From: Dipteris shenzhenensis
Lineage: Eukaryota > Polypodiophyta > Polypodiopsida > Gleicheniales
Direction: 5' to 3' (one strand)
NCBI GenBank assembly: GCA_047967505.1
Contig: CM106539.1
DNA length: 64,000 bases
Of the stretch, positions 11,050 to 21,726 are shown piece by piece. The notes beneath the pieces are model-generated. The model was given only the letters and a program-made list of their open reading frames with translations, ran no database searches and had not been told where the DNA came from. Made by a program: the position numbers and the translations under genes. The stretch's first letter is position 1. Each line of letters begins with the position of its first letter.

Positions 11050-12715
11050 TGGTGTCTGCTCCCCTTGTCGTGCTTCATCTTTAGCTTTGTGCCTTCTTCA
11101 ATCGCTTCTTTTGCTTCCTTTGTGTGGACATGACCGTGATTTTGCACCAATGTTATGCCATCGTTCGGGATTCATCGCCAAACCTTGCTTTACAAATTTT
11201 ACTAGACCAACGTACACACTGCATCAGATCTGCGCCATCCGACTGAATTGTGCCATACAACGTCCGTATAGCACCTGCCATCATCTATACAAATGTACAG
11301 TTGACCATACAACTTTGCAAGTCTAGTCCGTATAGTTTTGTCTTTACAACCTATGCACATCGTACAGCCTATGCTAGTAGATATCCACATGTGCATTCCG
11401 AACCGCAAGTCAGTGCCAACGTGCGTACAAGTTCTACGATTCACCCTGTCTATAAAGGTTCTGTCGTACTGGTCAACGCCGACATCCATACACTTGATAA
11501 TTGGCTATACAGTTGCAAAGTTGTACGCACAGCTTGCAAGCACTGCTATTCGTATAAGCTACCGTACGATATCTTTGATCTGTCATACATGTGCAAAAAT
11601 CTGCCATACACCTTGCATATGCTTGGATATTTGCAGTACACTTGGTTCAAGAATTCCTTTTGTACAACAACGTACATTTTTGTACAGCCCCTCATTTCAT
11701 TTCATAGGCCATATTTGCAGATCTAGTCATCTCATTTGACTCTCTAACTGCTTGACGTGTCACAAATTGGGGCATTTCACGTACATTGACAGACATTGCA
11801 AGTAGAGTTGGAAATTTGCACATATTTGGGGCTTTTCTTGCTTTTGCCCTCTTTTGTTGCAATTTGCCCTCTAGAAATTGGGTCTTTTCACACTTAGCCT
11901 CAATTTTGCAAACTTTGGCAAATTTGCAGGTACTTTTTCCCTTAATTTGAGTGAGAGAATCTAACATTTGCTATCTCTGGCAGTCGGGTTGGTCTACTTT
12001 AGAAAATTTGTAGGACATTGTAGGACCATTTGTCACATTTGCTTTACTTTAGCAAGATTTGGGGCTTTTTGTCATTTGCCCCAAATTTGATAGTTTTCCC
12101 CTTCCAGAAATTAGGGGTTTTGTCAATTTTGTTGAAATTTGTAGTGACATTGGCTTGGTATAGCCAATTTTGGGCATTTGGTAGACATTGCATGTAGGAA
12201 CTTTTACATTGGCTTGGAATTACAGCACATTGAGTCACATTTGCAACTTGTAGCACAATTTGGGGCTTTTCCCAATTTGCCCTCTTTTGGGCATATTTGC
12301 CCTCTCAAAATTTGGGGCTTTGCCAGATTTGCCGTCCATTGCAGTGACATTTGCTTTATTCAGCTAAATTTGGGTATATTATGCATTTGCCCCTTGATTT
12401 GGGCTTGTTGTCTTGTCAGATTTGAGGCACGCAGCCTCCATCTAGGACATTTACAGCTCAATTGATCATTGGATACATTTGCCCCTTATTTTGGGCTGAT
12501 AATTTTGCAGGACGGCTATCTTTGGCAGGGGGTCCTGTGAATAGATAGATATTGTTTTGCAGGTCATATTTTTGGGGATAGCACATGCATTTACCTCATT
12601 GTTTGAGCAGTCAACTTGCTGTCATTTTTGGATAGCCAGCTCATTTTGCAGTAAAAGCCTTGAGGCTACTCTTGAGCATGCATTTTTCCTTTAGGGATTT
12701 ATTTTTGCAATGGGA
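11050..12715 (+). repeat. Unusually long copia leader filled with two families of short words
   Basis: About 1.7 kb separates the primer site from gag. The first third (11200-11700) is rich in GTAC/CGTAC/TATAC words. The rest (about 11760-12660) repeats TTTGGGGCTTTT, ATTTGCCC and related words many times with irregular spacing, such as ATTTGGGGC and TTTGCCCCTT. Open frames here are short and unlike any family. The role of the leader is unknown. Confidence 0.65.
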
Positions 12716-13540
12716 AGCAATGATTAGATGGGTATGATCTTTGCTGAGAACAAGCTCGATGGACCTAATTATCCCATGTGGTCATACATGGTGAACCTTC
12801 AGTCAAGAGACACATCATTCTTGACATTCGGTCTTCCAAGACATCGAAGGCTGTGTGGGATATCTTGGCTAACCTTTACGAGGTTTGCAATGAGGCACAT
12901 GTTGCTTTCTTATGCAGGCAATTGGAGAATGTCAAAATGGAAGAGGGGGACAACATGGATGCATACATCATAAAAATCAAGGATTTTCAAGAGCAGCTCA
13001 TCAATGTGGATGAAATGATTCCAAAGGCTCAAGTAGTGTCCACGACACTCAATGGACTTCCTGAGTCATACTAGGGGTTTACTACTACATAGAGGTTGGT
13101 TGCCATGGGCAATCCCAAAACTTATACGTTCGACTAGCTTGTTTCCCTTCTCCTGTAGGAGACGCAGAGTCACACAAATCGTGTTGTCTCTCAAATTGCA
13201 AATCATGCTTTTGTCACTAATCACAAAAAATAGGGAAAGAACGGGCAAAATTACAACAAACCAAAGCCTTCTAGAGGCTCATCTACTATTGGACACTCAT
13301 CTAATTCTGCCCCTCCTGATTCAAAGAAGAAAAACAGTAAACGTTGTAATTATTGTAGGAAGCCATGATCTAATTCTGCCCCTCCTGATTCAAAGAAGAA
13401 AAACAGTAAACGTTGTAATTATTGTAGAAAGCCATGACATGACATTTCTGAATGTTGCAAGCGCATCACTTTTGAAAAGAAAAAACAGCAAAAGGGACTT
13501 GCACTACTATTATTGTTGCCCCCCATCATGGTCATGAGGC
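12716..13540 (+). pseudogene. Copia gag, broken, with duplicated zinc-knuckle segment
   Basis: Gag residues are seen across several frames: FAENKLDGPNYPMWSYMV, SSKTSKAVWDILANLYEV, CRQLENVKMEEGDNMDAYI and VVSTTLNGLPESY. A stop follows PESY, and the frame then resumes towards the nucleic-acid-binding end. A CCHC knuckle, RCNYCRKPxHDISECCK, lies near 13413-13455, with a stop codon at the residue before His. The preceding linker and half-knuckle are duplicated. Gag would package element RNA. The first ATG is uncertain, near 12716-12730. Confidence 0.88.
13299..13436 (+). repeat. 69-bp tandem duplication in the gag zinc-knuckle region
   Basis: Two nearly identical 69-base copies (13299-13367 and 13368-13436) each encode NSAPPDSKKKNSKRCNYCRK. 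The unit is 23 codons, so the frame is kept. Only copy 2 continues into the His and the final Cys of the knuckle. Confidence 0.92.
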
Positions 13541-13574
13541 AGAAAACATTGCTCACCATGAGTGGGCTTTCACA

Positions 13575-14126
13575 ATGACATGCCAGTACTATCCAGAGAA
13601 CCATACTACAACCTTGTCTGTCTTAGATTCTAAGTCAAATTGGTGCTTCGACAGTGGTTCTTCCAAGCACATCACTTCTTGCAGATCACTCTTTCAGACA
13701 TTGCGGGTTGCTCCACATGGTGGCACAGTGACATGTGCCAACAATGCATCATATCTCGTGAAAGGAATTGGCCAGGTTGAGGTCACTTGAGTTTCAGGTG
13801 ATACAGTCACACTCATGGAAGTTTTGTTTGTCCCGGGTATCAAGAAGAACCTCATCTCCATTGCAGCCATATCCATGAATGAGGGCACTTTAGTTTCAGT
13901 CGAGGCCACTTCACTTTCAGGTGATACAGTCATGCTCATGGACGTTTCGTTTGTCCCACGTATCAAGAAGGACCTCATCTCCATTGCAGCCATATCCATG
14001 AATGGCTTTCTAGTTCTCTTTGATGGTTATCGATGTGCCGTGTATGACAACCCATACAATGAAAGCATAGTACTTACTGGGTCACTTTCTTCTGGGTTAT
14101 ATCATCTTGATGTTTATGATAAATAG
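13575..14126 (+). pseudogene. Copia aspartic protease region with internal duplication
   Basis: The frame reads NWCFDSGSSKHITSC, where DSG is the catalytic motif of the retropepsin that cuts the element's polyprotein. GGTVTCANNASYLVKGIGQV and LMEVLFVPGIKKNLISI follow, typical of copia proteases. A TGA after GQVEVT interrupts the frame at about 13788. The FVPxIKKxLISIAAISMN block occurs twice because of a 123-base duplication. The region ends SSGLYHLDVYDK just before the GAG-pre-integrase segment. Confidence 0.9.
13779..14005 (+). repeat. 123-bp tandem duplication in the protease region
   Basis: Copy 1 spans 13779-13901. Copy 2 starts at 13902 and matches to about 14004. Both carry TTTCAGGTGATACAGTCA and CCATTGCAGCCATATCCATG. 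The period is 41 codons, so the duplication keeps the frame. Confidence 0.92.
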
Positions 14127-15050
14127 CCTGCTATAGAGGCAAATTTGTTGGCTCAATCTGTAATTTCAGATTCCCACTTATGGCATGCAAGGTTGGGTCA
14201 CCTCAACTATAGAAGCTTGGTTTAAATGCATTCACTGGACATGGTGGTTGCTCTCCCACCCATGCATGCACCGGTTAAACATGATTGTGAGGGATGCTTG
14301 TTGGGCAAAATGCACCATTTCTCATTTCCAAAGGATGGAAAAATTGGTGCATCCAAGAAGCTTCACCTTGTGCATAGTGATGTGTGCAGGCCCATGCAAA
14401 TAGCATCTCTTGGGGGCTACCTTTACTTTTGTACCTTCACTTGGATAGATGGCATGAAGGCCAAATCTGATGTGTTTTCATGCTTTAGACATTGTCTTGC
14501 CATGGCTGAAAAATGAATCCGGGAACAAGCTCCTTACTCTACGCATTGACAGGGGGGAGTACATGTCCCATCAATTCTTTGATTTTTTGGCAGCTCCGGG
14601 TATTATTCATCAACGTATTGTGCCCTATACTCCGTAGCAGAATGGGCTGGCAGAGCGAAAAAATGGATCAGAGATGGAATGAGCTAGTGCATTCTCAAAC
14701 GGAAGTCTTTGCCAAATAAGTTTTGGCTGGATGCTGTCATGTACTCCAACTATGTGCTACCACAAAGGCATTGAAGACTATCACACCTTATGAGGCAGGA
14801 CACGGCCACAAACTTGAAATTTCTCATATGCGGGTGTTTGGGTCATTGGCTTATGCTCATGTGCCATCTCATCTGAGGCATAAGCTTGAAGACAAAGCTA
14901 TAAATGCATATTCATTGGTTACAGCATAGAGAACAAGGATATTAGGTTGTATCAACCCAACACCGGCAAGGTCATTGTCAATATAGGTGTTATATTCGAT
15001 CACTGAAAATGTACCTTCACCTTGGCTGGAATGAAAAAGACAACCTATGG
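14127..15050 (+). pseudogene. Copia integrase, frameshifted
   Basis: The zinc-binding part is recognisable: LWHARLGHLNYRSL with CEGCLLGKMHHFSFP (HHCC type). The core starts KLHLVHSDVC, where the first catalytic Asp is expected, and GYLYFCTFTWIDG follows. Later core pieces occur in other frames near 14520-14760, including remnants of the conserved PYTPxxNG motif near 14625 and FWLDAVMYSNYVLP. The C-terminal part reads KTITPYEAGHGHKLEISHMRVFGSLAYAHV. Integrase would insert the cDNA, but at least four frame changes and several stops rule out function. Confidence 0.87.
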
Positions 15051-15400
15051 TTGATGCCTCAGATGTCTTTGATATATTGTTGCCTCTCTTTCGATTGCCC
15101 ATAGATACAAAGCAGCCAGTGCAGAGTGTTGTGCCATACACTTCTAGTAGTGCCCATCCTCCACCAGTAGCTCCTGCTCAGCCTGGTATGTCTTTAGTTG
15201 ATGACCATGCTATTGAGCAGGCAATTGCACAAGAGAGTGTCATCAGACAGCAAAAATTAGTCCCAAGATGGCTTTTGGACACACTCAGGGACATCAAACA
15301 AGCTGAGCCTTTGCCAACCTGGCGGTGTGCATAAACAAATGCATGGCAACTATTTGGCTATAGCTTTGGTTGCTCAGTGCTTGCAATGAGGAACCTTTAT
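15051..15400 (+). pseudogene. Copia integrase-RT linker, low conservation
   Basis: A frame at 15047-15334 encodes a Pro/Ser/Ala-rich linker (SSSAHPPPVAPAQPG) and then acidic/Gln-rich sequence. Linkers of this kind lie between integrase and RT in copia polyproteins. It has no motif of its own and is placed by its neighbours. Confidence 0.5.
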
Positions 15401-16030
15401 GTCATAAGGATGCCTTTGACAACAAGGAATTGATGGATGCCATGAAGGCTGAGCTTGAATCCATTCATGCAAACAACACTTGGGAGTTGTGTGACTTGCC
15501 AGCCGCCGGCAAGCGTGTCAAATAGCACAAAGTGGGTCTACAAGGTGAAAAGGAAAGCTGATGGCAATGTTGATCACCTCAAAGTCTGCTTGGTTGCAAA
15601 GGGCTATGCACAACAGCATGACATTGACTTTGACGAGACCTTTGCTCCCACATCACGCATCACTACTATCAGGTGTGTTATTGCTATGGCATCTAATCGA
15701 CATCGGGAGGTTCATTAGCTGGATATCAAGAACGTCTTCCTTCATGGTGATCTTCAGATGTCATGCAGCCACTTGGTTTTGAACAATTGGGTTTTGAAAA
15801 TATGGTTTACTGGCTTAGAAAAGCCCTCTATGGATTGAAGCAGGCACCTTGGGCATGGTATGTGAAGATACATGCATTTTTGACAGCCATGGCTTTCAAA
15901 ACAGCCCAACTGAGGCCACTCTTTATGTCCAAAGGAGTGCATTAGAATTTTTAATTATGAATTTATATGTGGATGACATGCTTATCATTGGGCCAGATAT
16001 GTATACGATTGCAGAGCATGCATGAATGGC
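15400..16030 (+). pseudogene. Copia reverse transcriptase, N-terminal and palm part
   Basis: The sequence shows MKAELESIHANNTWELCDLP, TKWVYKVKRKADGNVDHLK, LVAKGYAQQHDIDFDETFAP, LDIKNVFLHGDLQ, LRKALYGLKQAPWAWYVKI and, near 15960-15980, LYVDDMLIIGPDM. The YVDD box with its two catalytic Asp residues is intact, but several frameshifts lie on either side. RT would copy element RNA into cDNA. The frame then runs into foreign antisense sequence at about 16030. Confidence 0.9.
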
Positions 16031-16639
16031 TTGCGTCCTGAGTTCTTCACCAAGTAAAACTAACTGTAGTTCTTCTAGTATTGGAATTTGCCATTGAATA
16101 GCAATACTCTGGACTAGGTTCTCGTATCCCTCTCCTAGTCCATTCAAGATGACTTAAACCATTTCTGTGGGATTCATGGTCTCTCCTACTGCTACGAGTT
16201 AATTGTTGTAATCCTTGATCCTAAGTACATAAGCATGACTGGTTTGAAGTAGGCACCTTGGGCATGGTATGTGAAGATACATGCATTTTTGACAGCCATG
16301 GCTTTCAAAACAGCCCAACTGAGGCCACTCTTTATGTCCAAAAGAGTGCATCAGAATTTTTAATTATGGACATGCTTATCATTGGGCCAGATATGTATAC
16401 GATTGCAGAGCGTGCATGAATGGCTTGCATCCTGAGTTCTTCACCAAGTAAAACTAACTGTAGTGCTTCTAGTATTGGAATTTGCCATTGAATAGCAATA
16501 CTCTGGACTAGGTTCTCGTATCCCTCTCCTAGTCCATTCAGGATGACTTAAACCATTTCTGTGGGATTCATGGTCTCTCCTACTGCTACGAGTTAATTGT
16601 TGTAATCCTTGATCCTAAGTACATAAGCATGACTGGTTT
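15835..16639 (+). repeat. 409-bp tandem duplication covering RT plus the inserted gag fragment
   Basis: Copy 1 (15835-16243) and copy 2 (16244-16639) both start GAAG(C/T)AGGCACCTTGGGCATG and end GCATGACTGGTTT. Copy 2 lacks a short stretch including the start of the YVDD box (AATTTATATGTGGAT region). The junction of RT with antisense gag is present in both copies. Confidence 0.92.
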
Positions 16640-16745
16640 CATTCTAGTCGCTCCCAAATGAGCATCTAAATCTAGCTCATAGGGCAACGCACCATTTAAG
16701 ATAGAAAGAATTATCACAATACCACATGTAGGACCTGGAGGCCTA
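16030..16745 (-). mobile_element. Antisense copia-type gag fragment nested in the RT
   Basis: On the minus strand the segment encodes NGLGEGYENLVQSIAI, ILEELQLVLLGEE and, further upstream, PYELDLDAHLGA. This pattern is typical of the UBN2 gag domain of another copia family. It differs from the host element's own gag (LINVDEMIPKAQVV). It interrupts the host RT between LIIGPDM and the later MTDMGRLHYYLGIQF. Part of it is doubled by the 409-base duplication. No LTRs of the inserted family are seen. Confidence 0.7.
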
Positions 16746-17700
16746 CTGCAGCCCCTCATTGGGAGTGACCCTGTGGATGGGAGTCTTGATGGGATACATC
16801 ACCATGACAGATATGGGCCGATTGCACTATTATTTGGGCATACAGTTTGCATATGTTGAGGGGGGTATAATGTCATCAGTCTAAGTATATTGGACAGCTA
16901 AGTTGATCGCTTCCAGTTCCAAGATTGCATGCCAGTTTCTACTCCATTGGAGCCTGGCTTTCATTTCTCCTCCAAGGATGGAAGTCTGCCATTTGATGCA
17001 TCACTTTATCAGTAGGCTGTTCGTTGGCTTATATATCTTTGTCATACTTGGCCTGATCTTGGATATGCCATTTCCCAGTTGAGCAGGTACATGCACAAGC
17101 CTAATACACAGCATTGGCAAGCAATGAAGTGGGTCTTTCTATACTTGAAGGCCACGCGGCATTTGGGTTTACTATATGGTTCAAAGGCCCCAATTATTTT
17201 GCATGCATTTATAGAGAGCGACGACTGGGTAGGATGTTATGACATTTACGACAGCAAGACGACTGGGCATTTACAGACATCAACAACTGGGCAGGATGTT
17301 ATGACACCAGGGTGTCACAAGGCAGCAATTGTTTTATGCTTGGGGCTCCTACAGTTGCAACATCCAGTTGTGAGGCTGCATTCAGAGCAACTTTCACAAC
17401 TACAGTAGAGTGTGTTTGGCTTCGCAAGTTACTTGCAGATCTTGATATCATTCAACCTGACTCTACTACGATCTACACCGATAGCCAGAGTGCTTTGGCG
17501 GTTGCTAGAAGCCCAGTGTTTCATGCACGCACAAATCATATTTAGGTCCACTCGAGAGCGACTGTCTCGTGGAGATATCCAGTTGTCCTATGTTCCCACG
17601 GAGGACAACTTGGCAAATCTTTTCACGAAAGCTTTACCACGGTCCAAGTTTGAGGCATTTCAACATGCTTTACACTTGGCTCCTTTTATTATGTGAGGGA
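16746..17700 (+). pseudogene. Copia RT C-terminus and RNase H
   Basis: After the nested insert RT resumes with MTDMGRLHYYLGIQFAYVEG. RNase H pieces follow in several frames: YMHKPNTQHWQAMKWVFLYL, TRHLGLLYGS, TIYTDSQSALAVARSPVFHA and YVPTEDNLANLFTKALPRS. The TDSQSA and LFTKALP blocks are standard copia RNase H motifs. RNase H would remove template RNA. A small duplication near 17220-17300 repeats GACTGGG and GGATGTTATGACA around the SDDW site. Confidence 0.9.
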
Positions 17701-17810
17701 TCACTCTATACATATCATAGGTTGCTATATCCCTCTGGGACAAATATGTGCAACCATGATGTAGTTTTCAAGTATTCCTGCAATATTTCCACGATACTTC
17801 AACCATACCA

Positions 17811-17820
17811 TGGAGGGGGG
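17811..17820 (+). promoter_or_regulatory. Polypurine tract
   Basis: TGGAGGGGGG lies directly before the 3' LTR, in the place where plus-strand DNA synthesis is primed. Confidence 0.85.
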
Positions 17821-18030
17821 TTTATTAGCACTTAGCCCTAGTATGTGCCTTGTAGGTCAAGTCAACTCATAGAGTTGACTTCACTCGTTAACCATATGGT
17901 TGACTTGGGGGCCATATAGACCACCCCTTTGTATTTTCTCCTTATCCATTTGAGCAGTACAACGTTTTGCTCCAGCTTGTTGTTTGCTTCCCGCACTCCA
18001 CTCAAATTCCATTGCTTCTGGCACTCAACA
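17821..18030 (+). repeat. 3' LTR of the copia element
   Basis: It aligns with 10826-11033 throughout, ends CACTCAACA, and has a mutated start (TTTATTAGC instead of TGTTATC). Several differences between the two LTRs indicate an old insertion. Confidence 0.9.
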
Positions 18031-18035
18031 ATTAA

Positions 18036-18478
18036 TATGTGCTTAACTATATTAATTAAATAAGAACTCTAACATGATGATCCACATCAACATTTGCCAA
18101 TCACCCATTTGATTGGAATGATTGTTATAAATTACAGTAATACATGTGGACAATTACGAGGCACACTAGGATATCAACCAAGCAAATTCATGACTATTCT
18201 GAGTTATTATATATTCAATACGAAGTTGATACATGCCAACGAGAGCGACACCTCGCTCCAATTACCATACTCTTTTTTGTTAGACTCCTACTACTGACTA
18301 AGACGAGGTAAATATAGGCCAACAATATTGAGTCATACCCCCTCCCCTCGGGATCAAGTATGGAATGTGGGACTTTAAACAAATTCATAGCTTTGGAAGA
18401 TGAAATGTCAGAGACCGATATACTCATACGCTTGGAATAATGGGAACATGACACAAATGACCAGAAATTAAGGGACTC
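18036..18478. other. No recognised gene between two copia elements
   Basis: AT-rich DNA with short open frames only. No LTR start or end, RNA gene or repeat is recognised. Confidence 0.5.
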
Positions 18479-19732
18479 TTGAAAACTTCAATATGGAACA
18501 CAAAAGCACACATACGGAGAGGTAATACCAGGTTGGAAATAGCAGCAAAAGAGGGAAATGTCAAGCTAGTTGGATGTTATTTTACACCCCCACAAGAGTC
18601 ATCTATCTGGGAAAGACCCATAGCCAGGTTTTCTAAAGTCTGCCGACTGAGAAAAGCTCTCTACGCTCTGAATCAAGCTAGCCGCTCATGGTACCTCAAA
18701 ATTGATCAATATTTCCTTAGTCACGGATTCAAACGCTGTTACAGCGACTCTAGCCTGTATGTCTCATATCTTTCTAGTTGTTGCCCTTTACGTCGATGAT
18801 TTGACTGTAGTCTAGTCTGTAATGACCTCCCTCGCCTGCACTCTTCAAGATCGATATCTTTTCCATGACGGATTCTGGGTCATTGCGCTACTGCCTCAGC
18901 ATACCTCGACCTTGGCACAACCTGGCTTCATCAGAAAAGATACATCCACCACATACATTGCACATTGCTCTCCCGTCAGCACCCCTATGGATCTTCATGT
19001 CAAACTCAGCAAAGACATGAGCCCAAGCACCAATGAAGAACCTGCTGCGGTGTCATCCATCCCATATCGCAGCCCTGTGGGATCACTCATGTATGCCATG
19101 GTCTGTACACGGCCTGACATATCCATGGCTGTGACACGCCTTGCTCAATTCATGACCAATCCTGGCCTTCAGCATTGGCACGCTGCAAAACGCGTCCTAC
19201 GCTATATCAAAGGCTCTGCCCATTTCCGGATTTCATATCACGCATACTCTCCAAATTTCATGGGCTTTGCCGATGCCGATTGGGCTGAAGATATCGATGA
19301 TCGACGTTCAACAACTGGATTTTATGTACCTACTATCTGCTGGCTCGGCCGATGTCATGGACCTCTACCAAGCAGAAGTCCATAGCTCTATCTTCAACAG
19401 AGGCGGAATACATTGCCGTCTGTCAAGCAGCAAAGGAGCATGTCTGGCTCATCACACTTTCCCAAGAGATCGGCATTCAACTACCCAACCCGATCCTCTA
19501 CAACGACAACAATGGTTGCATCTGTCTGAGCAAAAATGGCTGCTTTCACAAACGCAGCAAACACGTCGACCTCTTCGTTCGTGATCTAGTGCAAAGTAGA
19601 GCTTTGAATTTACACTACTGCCCTACTCACGACATGCTCGCCGATGTCTTCACCAAAACATTCCCCAAAGATCGATTCGAATTTCTGCCAACTGGCATTG
19701 GTTTAACTCCAATTCCTCAGACACTTCATTGA
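18479..19732 (+). pseudogene. Second copia family: RT C-terminal half and RNase H
   Basis: The sequence encodes RLRKALYALNQASRSWYLKI, FLSHGFKRCYSDSSLYV, SPVGSLMYAMVCTRPDIS, HWHAAKRVLRYIKGSAHF and GFADADWAEDIDDRRSTTGF. In the next frame it has MSWTSTKQKSIALSSTEAEY, RSKHVDLFVRDLV and ADVFTKTFPKDRFEFL. These are copia RT and RNase H blocks. The YVDD box near 18790-18800 is recognisable only as LYVDD-like sequence after a frameshift. The element is truncated on the 5' side, in the RT. Its base composition is more GC-rich than the 10.8-kb element's, so it is a different family. Confidence 0.92.
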
Positions 19733-19998
19733 GGGGGGGATTGTGGATAATCAACTTAGTATCTGAGGAATCTCTCACATGAGATCGTGTAATCGTGTGA
19801 GTTCAGGTTGTTACAGACGGGCGAGTCTGTTGGACTCGACCCGTTCTTGACATGTAACCTTTTGCAATATATCATCACGGCTGTCAGAGCCAGACTCACT
19901 GAGTCTTTGAATTTCAGTCGCTCTTAAGCTTATTTGCTTTCTTGTTCGTCGTCTTTGTGCCTATTCGCTTTCTTGTCTGTTGTCTCCACTTCCTCACA
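19730..19998 (+). repeat. Polypurine tract and 3' LTR of the second copia family
   Basis: TGAGGGGGGGATT at 19730-19741 is followed by TGTGGATAATCAACTTAG at 19742, a typical LTR start. A TATA-like ATATATC lies near 19868. The end at about 19998 (CTTCCTCACA) is inferred from the expected TG...CA termini. No 5' partner is in the window. Confidence 0.7.
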
Positions 19999-21110
19999 AG
20001 GTAAGCTGTCAATGAGGCACAAAGAGAAGGCACAACTATGCAAAACTAAAGGAATATGCTCCACCGAGTCAGCGAAAGGAAGTGAATAATCAATTACACT
20101 AACCCATAAACGCATTTCCAATTGGTAAAAATTAGAAAGCTTCGCAAAATTGGAGATCCCGCACAGCCAAGAAAAAAAAATTGTAAGCAACTGAGTGGGT
20201 GCTCCTGATGCCTAACTGCCTCATGGATGAAGGTGGCTAGGCATCTCTGATCTGGATAGGAGAGAAAGTGGGAGAGCATAGTCCGAAGCTATCTCTAGAG
20301 AGACAGTAGTAGCAACCTCGGATCTCATAGTACACTGGGCACCTAAAGATGAAATGGTCCTCTGACTCGATCTCTTATGTCCCACAGACGTGGTTGAGAT
20401 TCGATATTTGAGTAAGTTCAGCAGCTATCCTCTCCACATAGACCAAGAAAGTAGTAAAATCTTCTACATGCAACTCCACCTCCGATACTGAGCAACACCC
20501 AACATCAAGTGGTAAGGCAAATGGTACGGAGCAACAAAGAGCACAATAGAGGGCAGTAGGAAGAGGGGTAGTTGATGAAGCAAAATGGAAAGGCAGAGGG
20601 AAAGGGACATGAAAATCAAAGAGGAGGCAGGGAGAGAAAGAAGTGGCTTCAAAATCGAAGGAGGAGCTAATCATACCTTCATCGCATTTCCATGCAAGGA
20701 CAAATAGAGAAAGAGATGGGCATTACCAAGCGTAGAGGAGAAGCAAGAGCATGGGCACTGTGTAGACCATGGGCAGTGCTAGAAATGGACGACATGTCAG
20801 GTGCTAAAAACAAACGACCTGTCATGCTAAGCTTTGCTCTTAGCCCGATCCACTTTTGGACACATGGAACCCAGCATGGCAAACCGATGCTATAGCACTG
20901 CTGTAGGCAGTGCTAACAAAAGGGGGTAAGAGTCTCCTTCCCTCCCACAACCACTCTAGCACTTGCTTCACAAGCCAAAGAAACGTAGAGGGAAAGGGAA
21001 AAGAGAAGGGCAGGGGACTATTGATGAGGAAGACGGTTATGGCACCAAGAAATCAAGGTGTGAGCCTGCAAATGAGGAAAGCAACGGAGGTTGACAGCTG
21101 CTGTGCATTG
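19999..21110. other. No recognised gene
   Basis: Short frames on both strands (for example 20375-20674 minus and 20692-20895 plus) show no family motif. Purine-rich stretches occur at about 20580-20760 and 20985-21030. Nothing else is supported. Confidence 0.5.
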
Positions 21111-21114
21111 GGTA

Positions 21115-21302
21115 TAGGTTGTGCCGCATGTGCACAAATAGGAAGAGTGAAAGGCACTGCCACGTGGCAAGCAATCACTGGTCTTCCTGGAGCAGCCACA
21201 TTGGTAGAGGATCCGTTGCGAACATGTAGCCATGTTGACTGCCAGCATATGGCCGTTATAGCCAGAAGAGGGTCATCTGCAGGATTAGCCGGTTGGCCCT
21301 AG
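21115..21302 (+). repeat. Left arm of an imperfect inverted repeat
   Basis: The segment contains GGTCTTCCTGGAGCAGCCAC and ends CCGGTTGGCCCTAGG. The reverse complement of 23311-23595 shows the same order of words (GTGGCTGCTCCAGGAAGACC and CCTAGGGCCAACTGG on the plus strand). The similarity is patchy, with indels. Confidence 0.75.
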
Positions 21303-21364
21303 GTCAGGTCACAGACTGACAGACTGGCCAGTCGGCGAAGTTCAGAAGGGTCTCTTCCCCTATA

Positions 21365-21726
21365 AGAGCACAGCCACATGCAGCCTCCGAAGTCCAAAAT
21401 TGGGGGGTGAAAGGAGGTGAATGGAGGTTTGGATTCGTTGAAGAGGAGCTGCCAAACTGATTTCTGGCCACATACATACCTCCGAACAGATGCTACCACC
21501 TGCAAAATTTGCCAAGAGCAGTGGTCTGAATGAGCGTTTGGATATTTTGGAGGATGAATGGAGGTTTGGAGGGCGGATTTTGCCACCTCGATTGAACATC
21601 CAATTATCTGAACAGACCAGAATTTAGCGGGCGTCACATCCATTTCCGTTAATGCATATATGGCCGCACCTCCAAACCTTCAAACATCCGTTTTGCATCC
21701 AACCGGCCAGCATGTGGCCGCGCTCT
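21365..21726. mobile_element. MITE-like element with about 21-bp imperfect terminal inverted repeats
   Basis: The left end AGAGCACAGCCACATGCAGC pairs with the right end, whose reverse complement is AGAGCGCGGCCACATGCTGG, matching at about 17 of 21 bases. The interior has further inversely related words (AATGGAGGTTTGGA, CCTCCAAACCTTC). It has no coding capacity, as expected of a MITE. The flanks (TATA / AAAA) give no clear target-site duplication, so the superfamily is open. Confidence 0.6.

Larger units (their letters stand above)
10826..18030 (+). mobile_element. Ty1-copia retrotransposon with both LTRs, 7.2 kb, inactive
   Basis: Matching LTRs flank gag, protease, integrase, RT and RNase H in copia order. 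A primer site follows the 5' LTR and a polypurine tract precedes the 3' LTR. The flanks ATAAA (10821-10825) and ATTAA (18031-18035) differ at one base and may be the target-site duplication. The length exceeds a usual copia of about 5 kb because of a 1.7-kb leader, internal duplications (69, 123 and 409 bases) and an antisense gag fragment inside RT. Many frameshifts and stops show it is dead. Confidence 0.93.
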
